From the NCBI GenBank assembly GCA_943367715.1, contig CALRJY020000005.1, positions 194,947-258,946 of the forward strand: DNA of 64,000 bases, written 5' to 3'. Both the position numbers and the translations under genes were made by a program. The DNA comes from JAEYXS01 sp943367715. Lineage in GTDB: Bacteria > Verrucomicrobiota > Verrucomicrobiia > Limisphaerales > JAEYXS01. The stretch's first letter is position 1. Every line of letters begins with the position of its first letter. The notes beneath the pieces were generated by a model. It was not told the origin of the DNA. It ran no database searches and saw nothing but the letters and a program-made list of their open reading frames with translations. Below, one piece after another: positions 43,710 to 51,615 of the stretch.

Positions 43710-44450
43710 TTAAGGGGTGCGCTGCTTTTGCCACGCTTTCAGGACGGTTTCATCGATCTTGTCCACGCAGCGTCCGATAATTTGAAATTGAGTGAGGTTT
43801 GTGTAGTGCTTGATCTCTCTAGGGAGGTTATAGCGAGAGATAGAGTTCTTAATCGTGCCGTCTTGAATGGAGACGGTCACTTGGTCGCCGTGCATTTCCA
43901 TGGCTGGCCCTGAATAGGTGGTTGATCCACCGAACACTTCCACGGAAATTACGCCTGACACCTCATTTGTTACGAGTTGCAAGTCTATGGATGATATGGG
44001 ACGGGACGCTTTTTCTAGTGATTCGTTGGAGATTGAGAAAAAGCCTTGTTCCTTGCTGAATGAAATTAGATTCGCCACTTCTTCGGGAGAAAGCTTCAAA
44101 GTGAATTCATCGCCTTCAGATGTGCGCAGTGAGCATTTGCCATCGGCGAACATGTCATAGCCCGGGATGGTGCGCTTCCCGCTTTTCTTGGAGATGGAGA
44201 GCATGTATGTCGATTCATAAGCGACGGAGATGACGGCGGCTGCTTTGCTGTTGGATGAGGTGCTCTTGCAGCCGGGGAGAATAAGAACGAGTGCGCAGAG
44301 GAGCAGTGTGAGTTTGTATGCAGTGGATTTGATTCTTGAGATCTTGGCGCGCTCACCCCTCACCCCAGCCCTCTCCCCGTTGAGGGGAGAGGGAGGAGTC
44401 AAAGCGGATGCGTCTGTCTCAAATCCACATCTGTGTTTATCTGTGTCCAT
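43710..44450 (-). CDS. Putative lipoprotein with repeat-derived 5' end
   Basis: Up to 246 residues. A lipobox (LTLLLCALVLILPGC) lies unusually far in, at about residue 61, because the preceding codons are translated from two repeat elements (44353-44399 and 44427-44458). No ATG exists between the repeats and the signal peptide; a GTG near 44363 is the best alternative. The mature part has no recognised fold (FTLKLSPEEVANLISFSKEQ). It lies between the dehydrogenase and haem genes of a split system, 18 bp after the former. Confidence 0.65.
   Translation of the reverse strand: MDTDKHRCGFETDASALTPPSPLNGERAGVRGERAKISRIKSTAYKLTLLLCALVLILPGCKSTSSNSKAAAVISVAYESTYMLSISKKSGKRTIPGYDMFADGKCSLRTSEGDEFTLKLSPEEVANLISFSKEQGFFSISNESLEKASRPISSIDLQLVTNEVSGVISVEVFGGSTTYSGPAMEMHGDQVTVSIQDGTIKNSISRYNLPREIKHYTNLTQFQIIGRCVDKIDETVLKAWQKQRTP
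44353..44399. repeat. CTCTCCCC-type palindromic repeat at a gene's 5' end
   Basis: Perfect 10-bp stem CCCTCTCCCC/GGGGAGAGGG with a short loop (44369-44393), preceded by CTCACCCCAG. In frame within the lipoprotein ORF, immediately before the signal peptide. Confidence 0.75.
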
Positions 44451-44458
44451 CTGTGGTT
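44427..44458. repeat. Tandem CACAGAT decamers
   Basis: Three consecutive units of the form CACAGATNNN on the minus strand span the presumed ATG of the lipoprotein gene. The ATG itself lies inside the repeat, so it may not be the native start. Confidence 0.6.
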
Positions 44459-44468
44459 GAACCGGTCT

Positions 44469-47159
44469 TTACTTGATGGTGGTCAGGACTTGGACGAGGG
44501 CTTTTTCTTTTTCGGCACCTTCAAAGTAATCCAGGGCGCGGAAGTAGCGGGGCCATTCGTCTTTCTCGCTTTGGCGGGCGATGATGAGTTTCGCCAGCAG
44601 GGCGGGCGTTTGAGTGGCACGAGAACGCCAGATGAGGTCACGACCGGTGGGGGTGTTCCAGTTGTCGCCGACGGCGGTGAGCCAGGCGCCGAGGAAGGCG
44701 TCCCATTGTTTATCCGCGCTGATGCCGAGGGCTTCGAGATACCAGCGATCTTTGCCGTCGTGCTGTTGGGCGAGCTTCACCCAGAGCGCGGCGGATTCGG
44801 GGGATTGGTTGCCGCGGAGGGCGATGGCGCATTCGCGGCGGACTTGCGGATTGGTGTCGCTGGCGAGCGTGCTGATGGCGGTGATGAGGTCGTAAGTGAG
44901 TTCGCTGCTGAGGTTGGAGGCGACATCGCCCACGGTCTGCTTCTTGCCGCCGAGGGCGTTGAAGAGGGTGTTCACGGCGGTCTTGGCGGCAGCACCTTTG
45001 AGCTGCTTCTTGTCGTTCGCGTTCGCTTCGTTGATGCGGGGCCAGTCGAGCTGACGCGTGATGCGCAGGCCGGTGATGCGGATGTTGGCGTCGTTGTCGC
45101 GGAGAGCTTCAACGACGTAGGTCCGTTCCTTGCCGGGGAGGCGGGCGAGGACATTCAGGGCGCGGGCGCGTTGGCGAGGATCATTGCCACGCCAGACTTT
45201 CACGAGGTCAGGTTCGGCTTGCGCGCCAAGCTGGCGGAGCTTTTCCCAGGCGAGGTAGCGCGTGGCGTTGTTCGGTGATTGGAGGGCGGCGACGGCACCA
45301 GCGGGCGTGTCGAGGTGCAGCTTGGGCACGTTTGGTTTATGGCCCGGAGGAGCGACGCGATAGACGCGGCCACGCATGGTGGCGAGTTCGCGATCGGCCA
45401 TATTATGGCCGCCGACACCGGCGTCGTTCCAATCGGCGACATATACGGAGCCGTCTGGCGCGGTGCAGACGTCGGCGGGGCGATACCAGGAATCGCCGCT
45501 GGTGAGGATATCGACCATGGTGGCCTTGTAACCGGCGCCGTCATTTTGCACGGGATAAGCACGGACGGTGCGCGGGCCGGCATCGCAATGGATCATCTGG
45601 CCTTGGAATTCTTTCGGCAGGAGATTGCCTTCATAGATGGTGATGCCGGTGGGTGAGCCGGAGCCGGTGATGAGAAGGTTCGGAACGACGCCCGGATCGT
45701 TCAGGTGCCAGTGCATGGAGGGAACATCCTTCTCGATGTTCGTGCGTTTGCTGCGCCAGCCCGCGCCGGTCAACTCGTCGTTGTAACCGTAGTTGCCGTA
45801 TTCCATGACGTAGTTGATGCGCACACCTTTGTTGCCGTCATCGTCGTTGTCCGACTGCCAGAGGGTGCCGAAGGAATCTACGGCCACTTCGTAGTTGTTG
45901 CGGAAATTCCAGCCGAGCGTTTCGACGTTGCTGCCATCGAGATCGCAGCGGAAGACCATGCCTTCGCGATAGGGGCGGCCACGGTCGCTGACTTCGTTGC
46001 CGGCGAGATCTTTGACGGGTTCGGTGAACTGCTTGAGGTCGGCGTCGGAGATGGGGCCGTTGAGGGCGAGTTCCTTGAGCTTGCCGGTGGGACGGCGGAG
46101 TTGTTTGCCGGCGTTGCCGAAATTGAAGTAGAGCTTGCCGTCCGGGCCGAAGACGAAGGCGTGCATGGCGTGGTCATGCTGCTGGCCGGAAATGCCGGTG
46201 AAGAGGAGTTCGCGTTTGTCGGCCTTGCCGTCGTTGTTGCTATCCGTGAACACGAAGACGTGCGGGGCGCAGGAGACGATGACTTTGTTGCCGAGCACGC
46301 AGATGCCGAGGGCGGAGTTGATGGTCGGGTCTTGGTAGAAGGTGGTGGCTTGATCGGCTTTGCCGTCGAGGTTGCTGTCCGTGAGGATGATGATGCGGTC
46401 GCCTTCCGGGCGGGAAGGAGGATTGGCCCACTTGCGGTAGTTCGCGCCTTCGGCGATCCAGATGCGGCCTTGGGCATCGATGTCCATGTCCGTGGGATTG
46501 ACGAGCATGGGCTCGGAAGCGAAGAGCGTGGGTTCGAGGCCGCCGGGAGTGATGAGCTTGGCGGCATCGGAAGCGGCGGCTTCGGGACCGGTGCCACGAG
46601 GTTTGCCGCCGGTGTCTTGCGCAGTGTTCAGGTAACCGGCGGAGGGTTTCTCACCGAAGACCATGAACTCGACGGTGGAACCGCAGCCTTGATCGGTGCC
46701 GCCGTTGTCGAGGCCAGCCTTGGATTTAAAACGGGTGAAGCCTTTGTCCGTGAGATCGAATTCAATCACGGAGGGAGCGTGGGTGCCGATGCCGTAGGGG
46801 ATGGTTTGCCCGCCGACTTTCAGGGGTTTGCCATCGATGTTGGTATTGATGCGGGATTCGCCGAAGCCTTGGGTGGAGGTGCGCCATTTCAGGTCGGTGA
46901 GTTTCACTTCGCCCTTGGGGCCGATGAGGCGAGGTTCCACCCAATCCGCCCAATCGCAGCCGAAGCCGTCTTCACCGGGGGTGACGACGAGCCAGAGGGA
47001 TTTGGCTTTTGAGATGTCCACATCGATATCGACGGTGCCTTTGCCGATGATGCCGCTTTTATAAAGTGGGGCGGAAAGAGCGGCGGGCTTGGGGGCATCG
47101 GCGGAGAAGCCGGTCAGGGCGGCGAGGCAGAGCAGGCTGGTGAACAACGGGGTTTTCAT
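44469..47159 (-). CDS. Secreted PVC-type dehydrogenase with N-terminal NPCBM and HEAT repeats, no haem motif
   Basis: 896 residues from ATG 47159; a longer frame upstream reads through repeats. Signal peptide (LFTSLLCLAALTGFSAD), then an NPCBM-like carbohydrate-binding domain (~45-180, with TIPYGIGTHAPSVIEFDL). The dehydrogenase beta-propeller (~205-640, GLEPTLFASEPMLVNPTDMD) precedes HEAT-like repeats to the end. There is no CxxCH: the haem module is in a separate gene (42574). Probably a periplasmic glycan-binding oxidoreductase. Confidence 0.87.
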   Translation of the reverse strand: MKTPLFTSLLCLAALTGFSADAPKPAALSAPLYKSGIIGKGTVDIDVDISKAKSLWLVVTPGEDGFGCDWADWVEPRLIGPKGEVKLTDLKWRTSTQGFGESRINTNIDGKPLKVGGQTIPYGIGTHAPSVIEFDLTDKGFTRFKSKAGLDNGGTDQGCGSTVEFMVFGEKPSAGYLNTAQDTGGKPRGTGPEAAASDAAKLITPGGLEPTLFASEPMLVNPTDMDIDAQGRIWIAEGANYRKWANPPSRPEGDRIIILTDSNLDGKADQATTFYQDPTINSALGICVLGNKVIVSCAPHVFVFTDSNNDGKADKRELLFTGISGQQHDHAMHAFVFGPDGKLYFNFGNAGKQLRRPTGKLKELALNGPISDADLKQFTEPVKDLAGNEVSDRGRPYREGMVFRCDLDGSNVETLGWNFRNNYEVAVDSFGTLWQSDNDDDGNKGVRINYVMEYGNYGYNDELTGAGWRSKRTNIEKDVPSMHWHLNDPGVVPNLLITGSGSPTGITIYEGNLLPKEFQGQMIHCDAGPRTVRAYPVQNDGAGYKATMVDILTSGDSWYRPADVCTAPDGSVYVADWNDAGVGGHNMADRELATMRGRVYRVAPPGHKPNVPKLHLDTPAGAVAALQSPNNATRYLAWEKLRQLGAQAEPDLVKVWRGNDPRQRARALNVLARLPGKERTYVVEALRDNDANIRITGLRITRQLDWPRINEANANDKKQLKGAAAKTAVNTLFNALGGKKQTVGDVASNLSSELTYDLITAISTLASDTNPQVRRECAIALRGNQSPESAALWVKLAQQHDGKDRWYLEALGISADKQWDAFLGAWLTAVGDNWNTPTGRDLIWRSRATQTPALLAKLIIARQSEKDEWPRYFRALDYFEGAEKEKALVQVLTTIK

Positions 47160-47223
47160 CGGTGGCGAGATGGTAAGCGAGGAAAAGAGAAGGCTCAAGT
47201 GGGGAGAAGGGAAAATGACCGAG

Positions 47224-47375
47224 GGGAAACATCGAACATCGAGAGAAGGGGAAGACGAGGCGTCAAGCCGCCTCGGGCGGAAAGCGGAGGCAAGCCTCCG
47301 CACTCCAAAGAGGTTAGCGCCGTCTGACGACGGCGGCTACGGATTGAGGGCGAGGACGACGACGATTACGAGTGA
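47224..47375. repeat. Composite intergenic repeat block
   Basis: Holds AACATCGAA units (47227-47243), hairpins GCGGAGGCAAGCCTCCGC (~47290) and CGCCGTCTGACGACGGCG (~47318), then GGCTACGG and a GAGGACGACGACGA microsatellite. The same order of CTGACG hairpin, GGCTACG and GAGGACGACGACGA recurs at 49262-49336. No gene seen in the 249-bp gap. Confidence 0.65.
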
Positions 47376-47408
47376 CACAGGAGTGCTCGGGCGGTAGCAG
47401 TGAGGGGT

Positions 47409-47987
47409 ATGTTTCAGATTGGGTATTTGGCGGATCATGCGCGGTTCATTCCGACGATTGCGGGGTGGTATTTTCGGGAGTGGGGGCATTATCGGTTGGG
47501 GGATTCGGTGGAGCGGAGGATCGGGCGGTTGACGGAGGCGGCGGGGCATCGGCGGGTGCCGACGGTGGTGGTGGCGTATGAGGGAGAGAACGTGCTGGGC
47601 TCGGCGATGTTGGTGGCGTGTGATATGGAGTCGCGCAAGGAGCTGACGCCGTGGGTGGCGGGGGTGTATGTGGATCCGGCGGAGCGGGGGAACGGGATTG
47701 GGCAAGCGCTGGTGGAGCGGGTGATCGAGGAGGCGAGGGCGTTGGGGTTTCCTTGTTTGTATCTGTTTACGTTTAGTACGGAGAAGTATTATGAGCGATT
47801 GGGGTGGGAGGTGGTGGAGCGGACGGAGTATATGGGGAGTGAGGTGACGGTGATGAGGTTGGGATTGGACGCGGTATCAGACGATGAGGTGTTACGGCGG
47901 GATGAGGAGATGGAGAGAGGGCAGGTCGAGCCGATGACGCATGAGGAGTTTGTACGGAAGGTGATGGAGGGGCGGAAGAAGAGATGA
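47409..47987 (+). CDS. GNAT family N-acetyltransferase
   Basis: 192 residues from ATG 47409 (a GTG three codons earlier is possible). The acetyl-CoA loop VDPAERGNGIGQALVERVI (the R/QxxGxG/A motif) and the following ALGFPCLYLFTFSTEKYYERLGWEVVE are typical GNAT. The substrate is unknown. Monocistronic, flanked by repeats on both sides. Confidence 0.87.
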   Translation: MFQIGYLADHARFIPTIAGWYFREWGHYRLGDSVERRIGRLTEAAGHRRVPTVVVAYEGENVLGSAMLVACDMESRKELTPWVAGVYVDPAERGNGIGQALVERVIEEARALGFPCLYLFTFSTEKYYERLGWEVVERTEYMGSEVTVMRLGLDAVSDDEVLRRDEEMERGQVEPMTHEEFVRKVMEGRKKR

Positions 47988-48042
47988 TTTTCGGTTTAGA
48001 ATTTTAACTGCTGATCTCGGGACGATTGGCGATTGGGGCCGC

Positions 48043-48079
48043 TGCGGCTGGTCCTCGGCGGACACAGCCGCGGTCCACG
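48043..48079. repeat. Palindromic repeat, GCTGCGGCT...AGCCGCGGTCC type
   Basis: A 9-bp stem-like pair around a loop containing GGACAC, in the 206-bp gap between convergent genes. Related in outline to the repeats at 15001, 15706 and 51481. Confidence 0.5.
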
Positions 48080-48193
48080 GAAAGGAAAACGCCGCGGCCA
48101 TTGCTGGCGGCGGCGTTGAGATTCGGAGACTGGACAGGCGGTGGCGCCTGTCCCACTACGGCATGGCAGCCGAGGGCGGCTGCTAAATTTAGG

Positions 48194-49126
48194 TTACTTC
48201 TTTTCTGCTGGCTTGGGCGCTGGAGCGGCAGCGGGTTTGGGGGCGTTTTTCACGTCGAGGTTTTTCATTAGGTCTTCCTCGGTGACTTGGGATTTCACGC
48301 CTTCATCGGGGACGCGAGCTTTGGCGAGCCAGACGAGGGCGTTGAGGACGATCTTGCGCTGGTTGTCGTTGCCCCAGTTCATGTGGAAGTGACCGCCGGT
48401 GAAGCCGAAGGCGCGGCCGCCATCGGGGCGTTCGGTGGCCCACATCATGATCTCGTCACGGCCCTTGGCTTCCTGGATGTGCGGATAGGGGCCTTTGGGA
48501 TGGACGTAGGGGCCATCGCGGGTGGCATCGCTGGGCTTGGCGACGAGGAGGGGCGTGATGCCTTTCATGTCATCGCGGAAGCGCATGTTGAAATACCACT
48601 CGTCTTTCGTCTTGAACGGTTTCACGCCGCTGGTGATGGGGTGGTTGGGGAACTTCTGATAGTCGGGTTCCCACATGGGATTTACGGAGAAGGCGTTTTC
48701 ATAATGACCGCCGAGCCAGTCTTTAAACTCTTTGCCAGCCTGGGCGGGGACGACTTCCACGCCGTAGTGACCGCAGCCGAAACCGACGCCGCGAGCGATG
48801 TGTTTGCGGAGGGTTTCGAGATGATCACCGACCACGGCGGGATGGCCGCCACCGCCATCGGCGTAGATGAAGATGGCGTCGGCGGTGTCGAAGGTCTTTT
48901 CATCGCTGACCCAGCCGTTCGTATGGACTTCAACGGTCAGGCCGGGGAAGCCTTGCAGGCACTTTTGCAGAAGCAGGGAGCCAGCGCGGAACTCGTGCAT
49001 GAGGGGCGGATGGCTGGGCTTACCCGCGATGATGACGAGCTTGCGGGTCTTCTCGGCGGCGGTGGCAGTCAGCGAAGTGGCCAGAACGGCCAGCAAGGTG
49101 AGGCTGAGCAATAAAATGCGTTTCAT
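48194..49126 (-). CDS. Secreted ThuA-like (class I GATase-fold) protein
   Basis: 310 residues from ATG 49126, which gives a signal peptide (ILLLSLTLLAVLATSLTATAA). The ThuA fold is shown by LVIIAGKPSHPPLMHEFRAG, IFIYADGGGGHPAV, GVGFGCGHYGVEV and GRAFGFTGGHFHMNWG near the end. An Ala-Pro-Lys-rich tail ends the protein. ThuA proteins occur in sugar and trehalose use loci; their chemistry is poorly known. The longer frame upstream is repeat-derived. Confidence 0.87.
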   Translation of the reverse strand: MKRILLLSLTLLAVLATSLTATAAEKTRKLVIIAGKPSHPPLMHEFRAGSLLLQKCLQGFPGLTVEVHTNGWVSDEKTFDTADAIFIYADGGGGHPAVVGDHLETLRKHIARGVGFGCGHYGVEVVPAQAGKEFKDWLGGHYENAFSVNPMWEPDYQKFPNHPITSGVKPFKTKDEWYFNMRFRDDMKGITPLLVAKPSDATRDGPYVHPKGPYPHIQEAKGRDEIMMWATERPDGGRAFGFTGGHFHMNWGNDNQRKIVLNALVWLAKARVPDEGVKSQVTEEDLMKNLDVKNAPKPAAAPAPKPAEKK

Positions 49127-49187
49127 AGATACGTAAAGGTGACGTGGGAGGAGGGTAGGGTATTCACGTAATGGAGGAAAGGGGGAA

Positions 49188-49336
49188 ACATCGAAGCCGG
49201 TTGCACCGGCGGGCCAATGGGGGAACATCCAACATCGAACGCCCAACATCGAACATCGAGAGTTAGCGCGGGCTGACGTCCGCGGCTACGAAATGGAGGC
49301 GAGGACGACGACGAGAACGAGGACGATTACGAGCCT
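49188..49336. repeat. Composite intergenic repeat block, second copy
   Basis: Contains GCCGGT-TGC-ACCGGC (49196-49210), a run of AACATCGAA/AACATCCAA units (49223-49260), a TTAGCGCGGGCTGACG hairpin followed by GGCTACG, and a GAGGACGACGACGAGAACG microsatellite. It fills most of the 278-bp gap; no gene seen there. Confidence 0.65.
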
Positions 49337-49404
49337 TCATGCGGTGGTTGCTTAGGTGGGGCGGAGGTGGTAGTTTCTCAGGCTAGGAATCCATCCATCA
49401 GATC

Positions 49405-49785
49405 ATGAATGCGCGCAAGGAAAAGGCGGAGCTGTCTGAGGTGATGCTGGAGGTGGGCGGGCGATTGTGTCCCCGGCTGTATCGGCGGCATCGGGATTTG
49501 CGGGATTATCAGGAGATGCGGCAGTGGGCGGAGAAGCTGGATTGGCGGAACAATCCGTATGACCGGTATTTGTTGAGGCGGGAGTTGCTGCATTTCATCG
49601 AGGCCCAAAGGTATGATGCGTCGTTCTGCAATGTGAGTTTGTTTCTGACGAGGGAACAGATCTTGAAGCAGATAGACCGGTTGCTGAAGGATTACCCGGA
49701 GGAGATTAAACAGATGGGGATATTTGCCTATGTGGCGGGGATGTTGCCTTTCATAGTCGGGAGGCGAAGGGAAAGAATTTGGTGA
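49405..49785 (+). CDS. Hypothetical protein
   Basis: 126 residues, rich in Arg, Glu and aromatic residues (CPRLYRRHRDLRDYQEMRQW, NNPYDRYLLRRELLHFI). Predicted helical, no signal peptide; a weakly hydrophobic end (GIFAYVAGMLPFIVG). No family recognised. It is followed within 6 bp by a small membrane protein gene, so the two may be co-transcribed. Confidence 0.6.
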   Translation: MNARKEKAELSEVMLEVGGRLCPRLYRRHRDLRDYQEMRQWAEKLDWRNNPYDRYLLRRELLHFIEAQRYDASFCNVSLFLTREQILKQIDRLLKDYPEEIKQMGIFAYVAGMLPFIVGRRRERIW

Positions 49786-49791
49786 TTGTGT

Positions 49792-50238
49792 ATGGAAGCT
49801 TTGCGTAATCCTTGGTTTATAGCGCCATTTGTTGTCGGGGTGGTGGGGCTGGTTGCTTTGGTGTTCACGTTTTTCAAAGCGGCGGAATCCAGACCGGGGT
49901 GGAAAGCGTGGATAATCTTCGCTGCGCCCAGTTTGCTGATGTTGATGGTCTTTTATTCGCTGGCGGTGCATATGCATCAGACCATGGGCGGCTGGCCTGC
50001 GGCCATCGGGACGAATGGATTTCCCGCGCGACTAATAGTGCATGCCCAGGTGACGATGTGGTGTTTCTACATTTTGTTCATGATCACGTTGTTTCTCTGG
50101 CCGTTTTTCTTTTTGGTTTCGGTGTTTTCCCGAGGGTTTGGTTTGGCGCATTTGGGGATTCATGCGGTTTCGTTTGCGGTGTGTTTTGGAACTATGTTAC
50201 TGGCGCCGGCGCCGTTTTTGTATTGGTGGTGGGATTGA
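49792..50238 (+). CDS. Small four-TM membrane protein, tandem copy 1
   Basis: 148 residues from ATG 49792. Four hydrophobic segments (~12-30, 45-62, 90-112, 120-140). It shares with the next gene the motif FYSLAVHMHQTMGGWP, then IGTNGFP, and the C-terminal WWWD. The family is not one I recognise. The His-rich motif at the membrane edge could bind a metal, but that is speculation. Confidence 0.7.
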   Translation: MEALRNPWFIAPFVVGVVGLVALVFTFFKAAESRPGWKAWIIFAAPSLLMLMVFYSLAVHMHQTMGGWPAAIGTNGFPARLIVHAQVTMWCFYILFMITLFLWPFFFLVSVFSRGFGLAHLGIHAVSFAVCFGTMLLAPAPFLYWWWD

Positions 50239-50279
50239 ACCAGGCGGGTGAAGCGGATGGTTATAGATACGAATGTTTT

Positions 50280-50708
50280 ATGGTTCTCATATTTTTGGCG
50301 AGCGGGATGATTTGGTTGTTGTTGGTCATGCTGCCTTTTGCGGCAGGCCAGCCAAAGATAAGTCGTAAGGCTAGGGTGATAGTGGCGGTGCCGAGTGTGG
50401 TGATGCTGCTATTATTCTATTCGGTGGCCATTCATATTCATCAGGCTTTGGGGGCATGGCCTGAATCAATCGGCACCAACGGATTCCCGAAGGGTTTGCT
50501 ATGGCATAGCGATGTGGGTTCGGATGTGTTTGGGGCATTGCTCTTTTTCACCTTGTTCATCTTACCGGTCATTTTTCTGGTCGCGGTTTTTAGTAAACGT
50601 TTTCGCGGAGTGATTCCCTATCTCAGTGCGCATGCGATCGCATTTGGAATTTGTTTGGGGCTCACGTGTTTTGCGCCGTCAGGATTTTTGAGATGGTGGT
50701 GGGATTGA
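50280..50708 (+). CDS. Small four-TM membrane protein, tandem copy 2
   Basis: 142 residues from ATG 50280. Paralogue of the preceding gene: FYSVAIHIHQALGAWP, IGTNGFP and a C-terminal FLRWWWD align directly, with the same number of membrane segments. A longer open frame upstream in this register overlaps the first copy and is not believable. Same direction, 41 bp apart. Confidence 0.7.
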   Translation: MVLIFLASGMIWLLLVMLPFAAGQPKISRKARVIVAVPSVVMLLLFYSVAIHIHQALGAWPESIGTNGFPKGLLWHSDVGSDVFGALLFFTLFILPVIFLVAVFSKRFRGVIPYLSAHAIAFGICLGLTCFAPSGFLRWWWD

Positions 50709-50771
50709 GCAGGGTGTGCTGGATGGCGAGATGGTTTTGTTATTTTGGGAAAGAATCTGGAGTAATCGGTT

Positions 50772-51161
50772 ATGTGCGTTCTAAAGAAGATATCCGTCGG
50801 GTGGTGTAGTAGCGTGATGTTGGTCCTGCTGTCAGTTTGCCTGTTCGGCTGCGCCCACGGACGGACGAAGGAAGCAGTAGTGGAATCACCGCGTTTGGTG
50901 CGGGTGAAGATGTCGGGCGAGGTTTACAAGCGGGGCGAGATCATGATCGCGAACAGCTTTGATCTGAAAAGTTTTCGGGAGTCGGTGGGCGGGTTTGAAT
51001 ATGGAACACAAATTCCGCCATCTCATATGATGATCACGCGGCTCGAGGATGGGGTTGAGAAAAAGTATCGCATCCGTTTCAAGGAAATGCCGAGTTATCA
51101 AAAGAAGGGCTTCAGGTACAGGGATGGGGACCAGGTGTATGTGCCGCGAATTGTGTTTTGA
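50772..51161 (+). CDS. Small lipoprotein with SLBB-like domain
   Basis: 129 residues. A lipoprotein signal ends LLSVCLFGC (Cys ~27). The rest has the outline of a single SLBB/beta-grasp domain: VRVKMSGEVYKRGE, SFRESVGGFEYG, MMITRLEDGVEKKYRI, and DGDQVYVPRIVF. SLBB domains bind polysaccharide in export proteins (Wza type), but the polysaccharide-export core domain is absent. Role unknown; possible envelope glycan contact. Confidence 0.65.
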   Translation: MCVLKKISVGWCSSVMLVLLSVCLFGCAHGRTKEAVVESPRLVRVKMSGEVYKRGEIMIANSFDLKSFRESVGGFEYGTQIPPSHMMITRLEDGVEKKYRIRFKEMPSYQKKGFRYRDGDQVYVPRIVF

Positions 51162-51180
51162 AGGCGGCAAATGATGGATG

Positions 51181-51515
51181 ACCAAGCCGGGTGGGGGGAG
51201 ATGTGATTCGGGCGGTTACTTACTGCCGCCCCCGACATCGGTGTCGGGTCACGGGCTTCGTCGATCTGTCCACGGTTCACTTGGTTTTAATCACATCCGG
51301 TTAATGAATTTGTCCTGCCCTTTCAGGGCTTGGCCTTTTTTGGCGGATTTTACCCAGGGCTGCGCTCGCAAAGGCGAGCTTCACCCTGGGCTTTAACATG
51401 GCGGCCCGTTGGGCCTGGGAGGAGTGTGCTGTGCTGGTCGCGGTGGGGAGCCTGACATATTGGAAGCCTATGGTGCTTAGGGACGTTGCTGCGGGTTGGG
51501 GCAACCCGCGCTCCA
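51181..51515. repeat. Composite repeat block upstream of the DUF1592 gene
   Basis: Most of the 454-bp gap is repeat: hairpins GGGCGG...CCGCCC (51209-51230) and CCCGACATCGGTGTCGGG (51232-51249); a longer element (51303-51430) with TTACCCAGGGCTGCGCTCGC, CACCCTGGGCTTTAACATGG and GGCCCGTTGGGCC; and GGACGTTGCTGCGGG...CCCGCGCTCC (51481-51515), matching 15706-15738. No gene seen. Confidence 0.7.
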
Positions 51516-51615
51516 GCCGAAAAGTTAGAGCCTCGTCACCTCGTCTGCTACAGTTTGGTGTTTGTTTGAATGGTTGCCACCCTTTCGAGCGTCTCATATT
51601 ATGAGTGACTGACTC

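Noticed and set aside
45705..47012. 435-codon plus-strand open frame
   Set aside because: Antisense to the NPCBM dehydrogenase; Val/Ala/Gly/Glu-rich shadow without motifs.
47160..47303. N-terminal extension of the NPCBM dehydrogenase
   Set aside because: Codons come from the intergenic repeat block; the signal peptide starts at ATG 47159.
47345..47375. GAGGACGACGACGA run as a possible CRISPR-like array
   Set aside because: Units are 3-6 bases with no spacers; it is a microsatellite.
49127..49249. N-terminal extension of the ThuA-like protein
   Set aside because: Encoded by AACATCGAA repeats; the signal peptide begins at ATG 49126.
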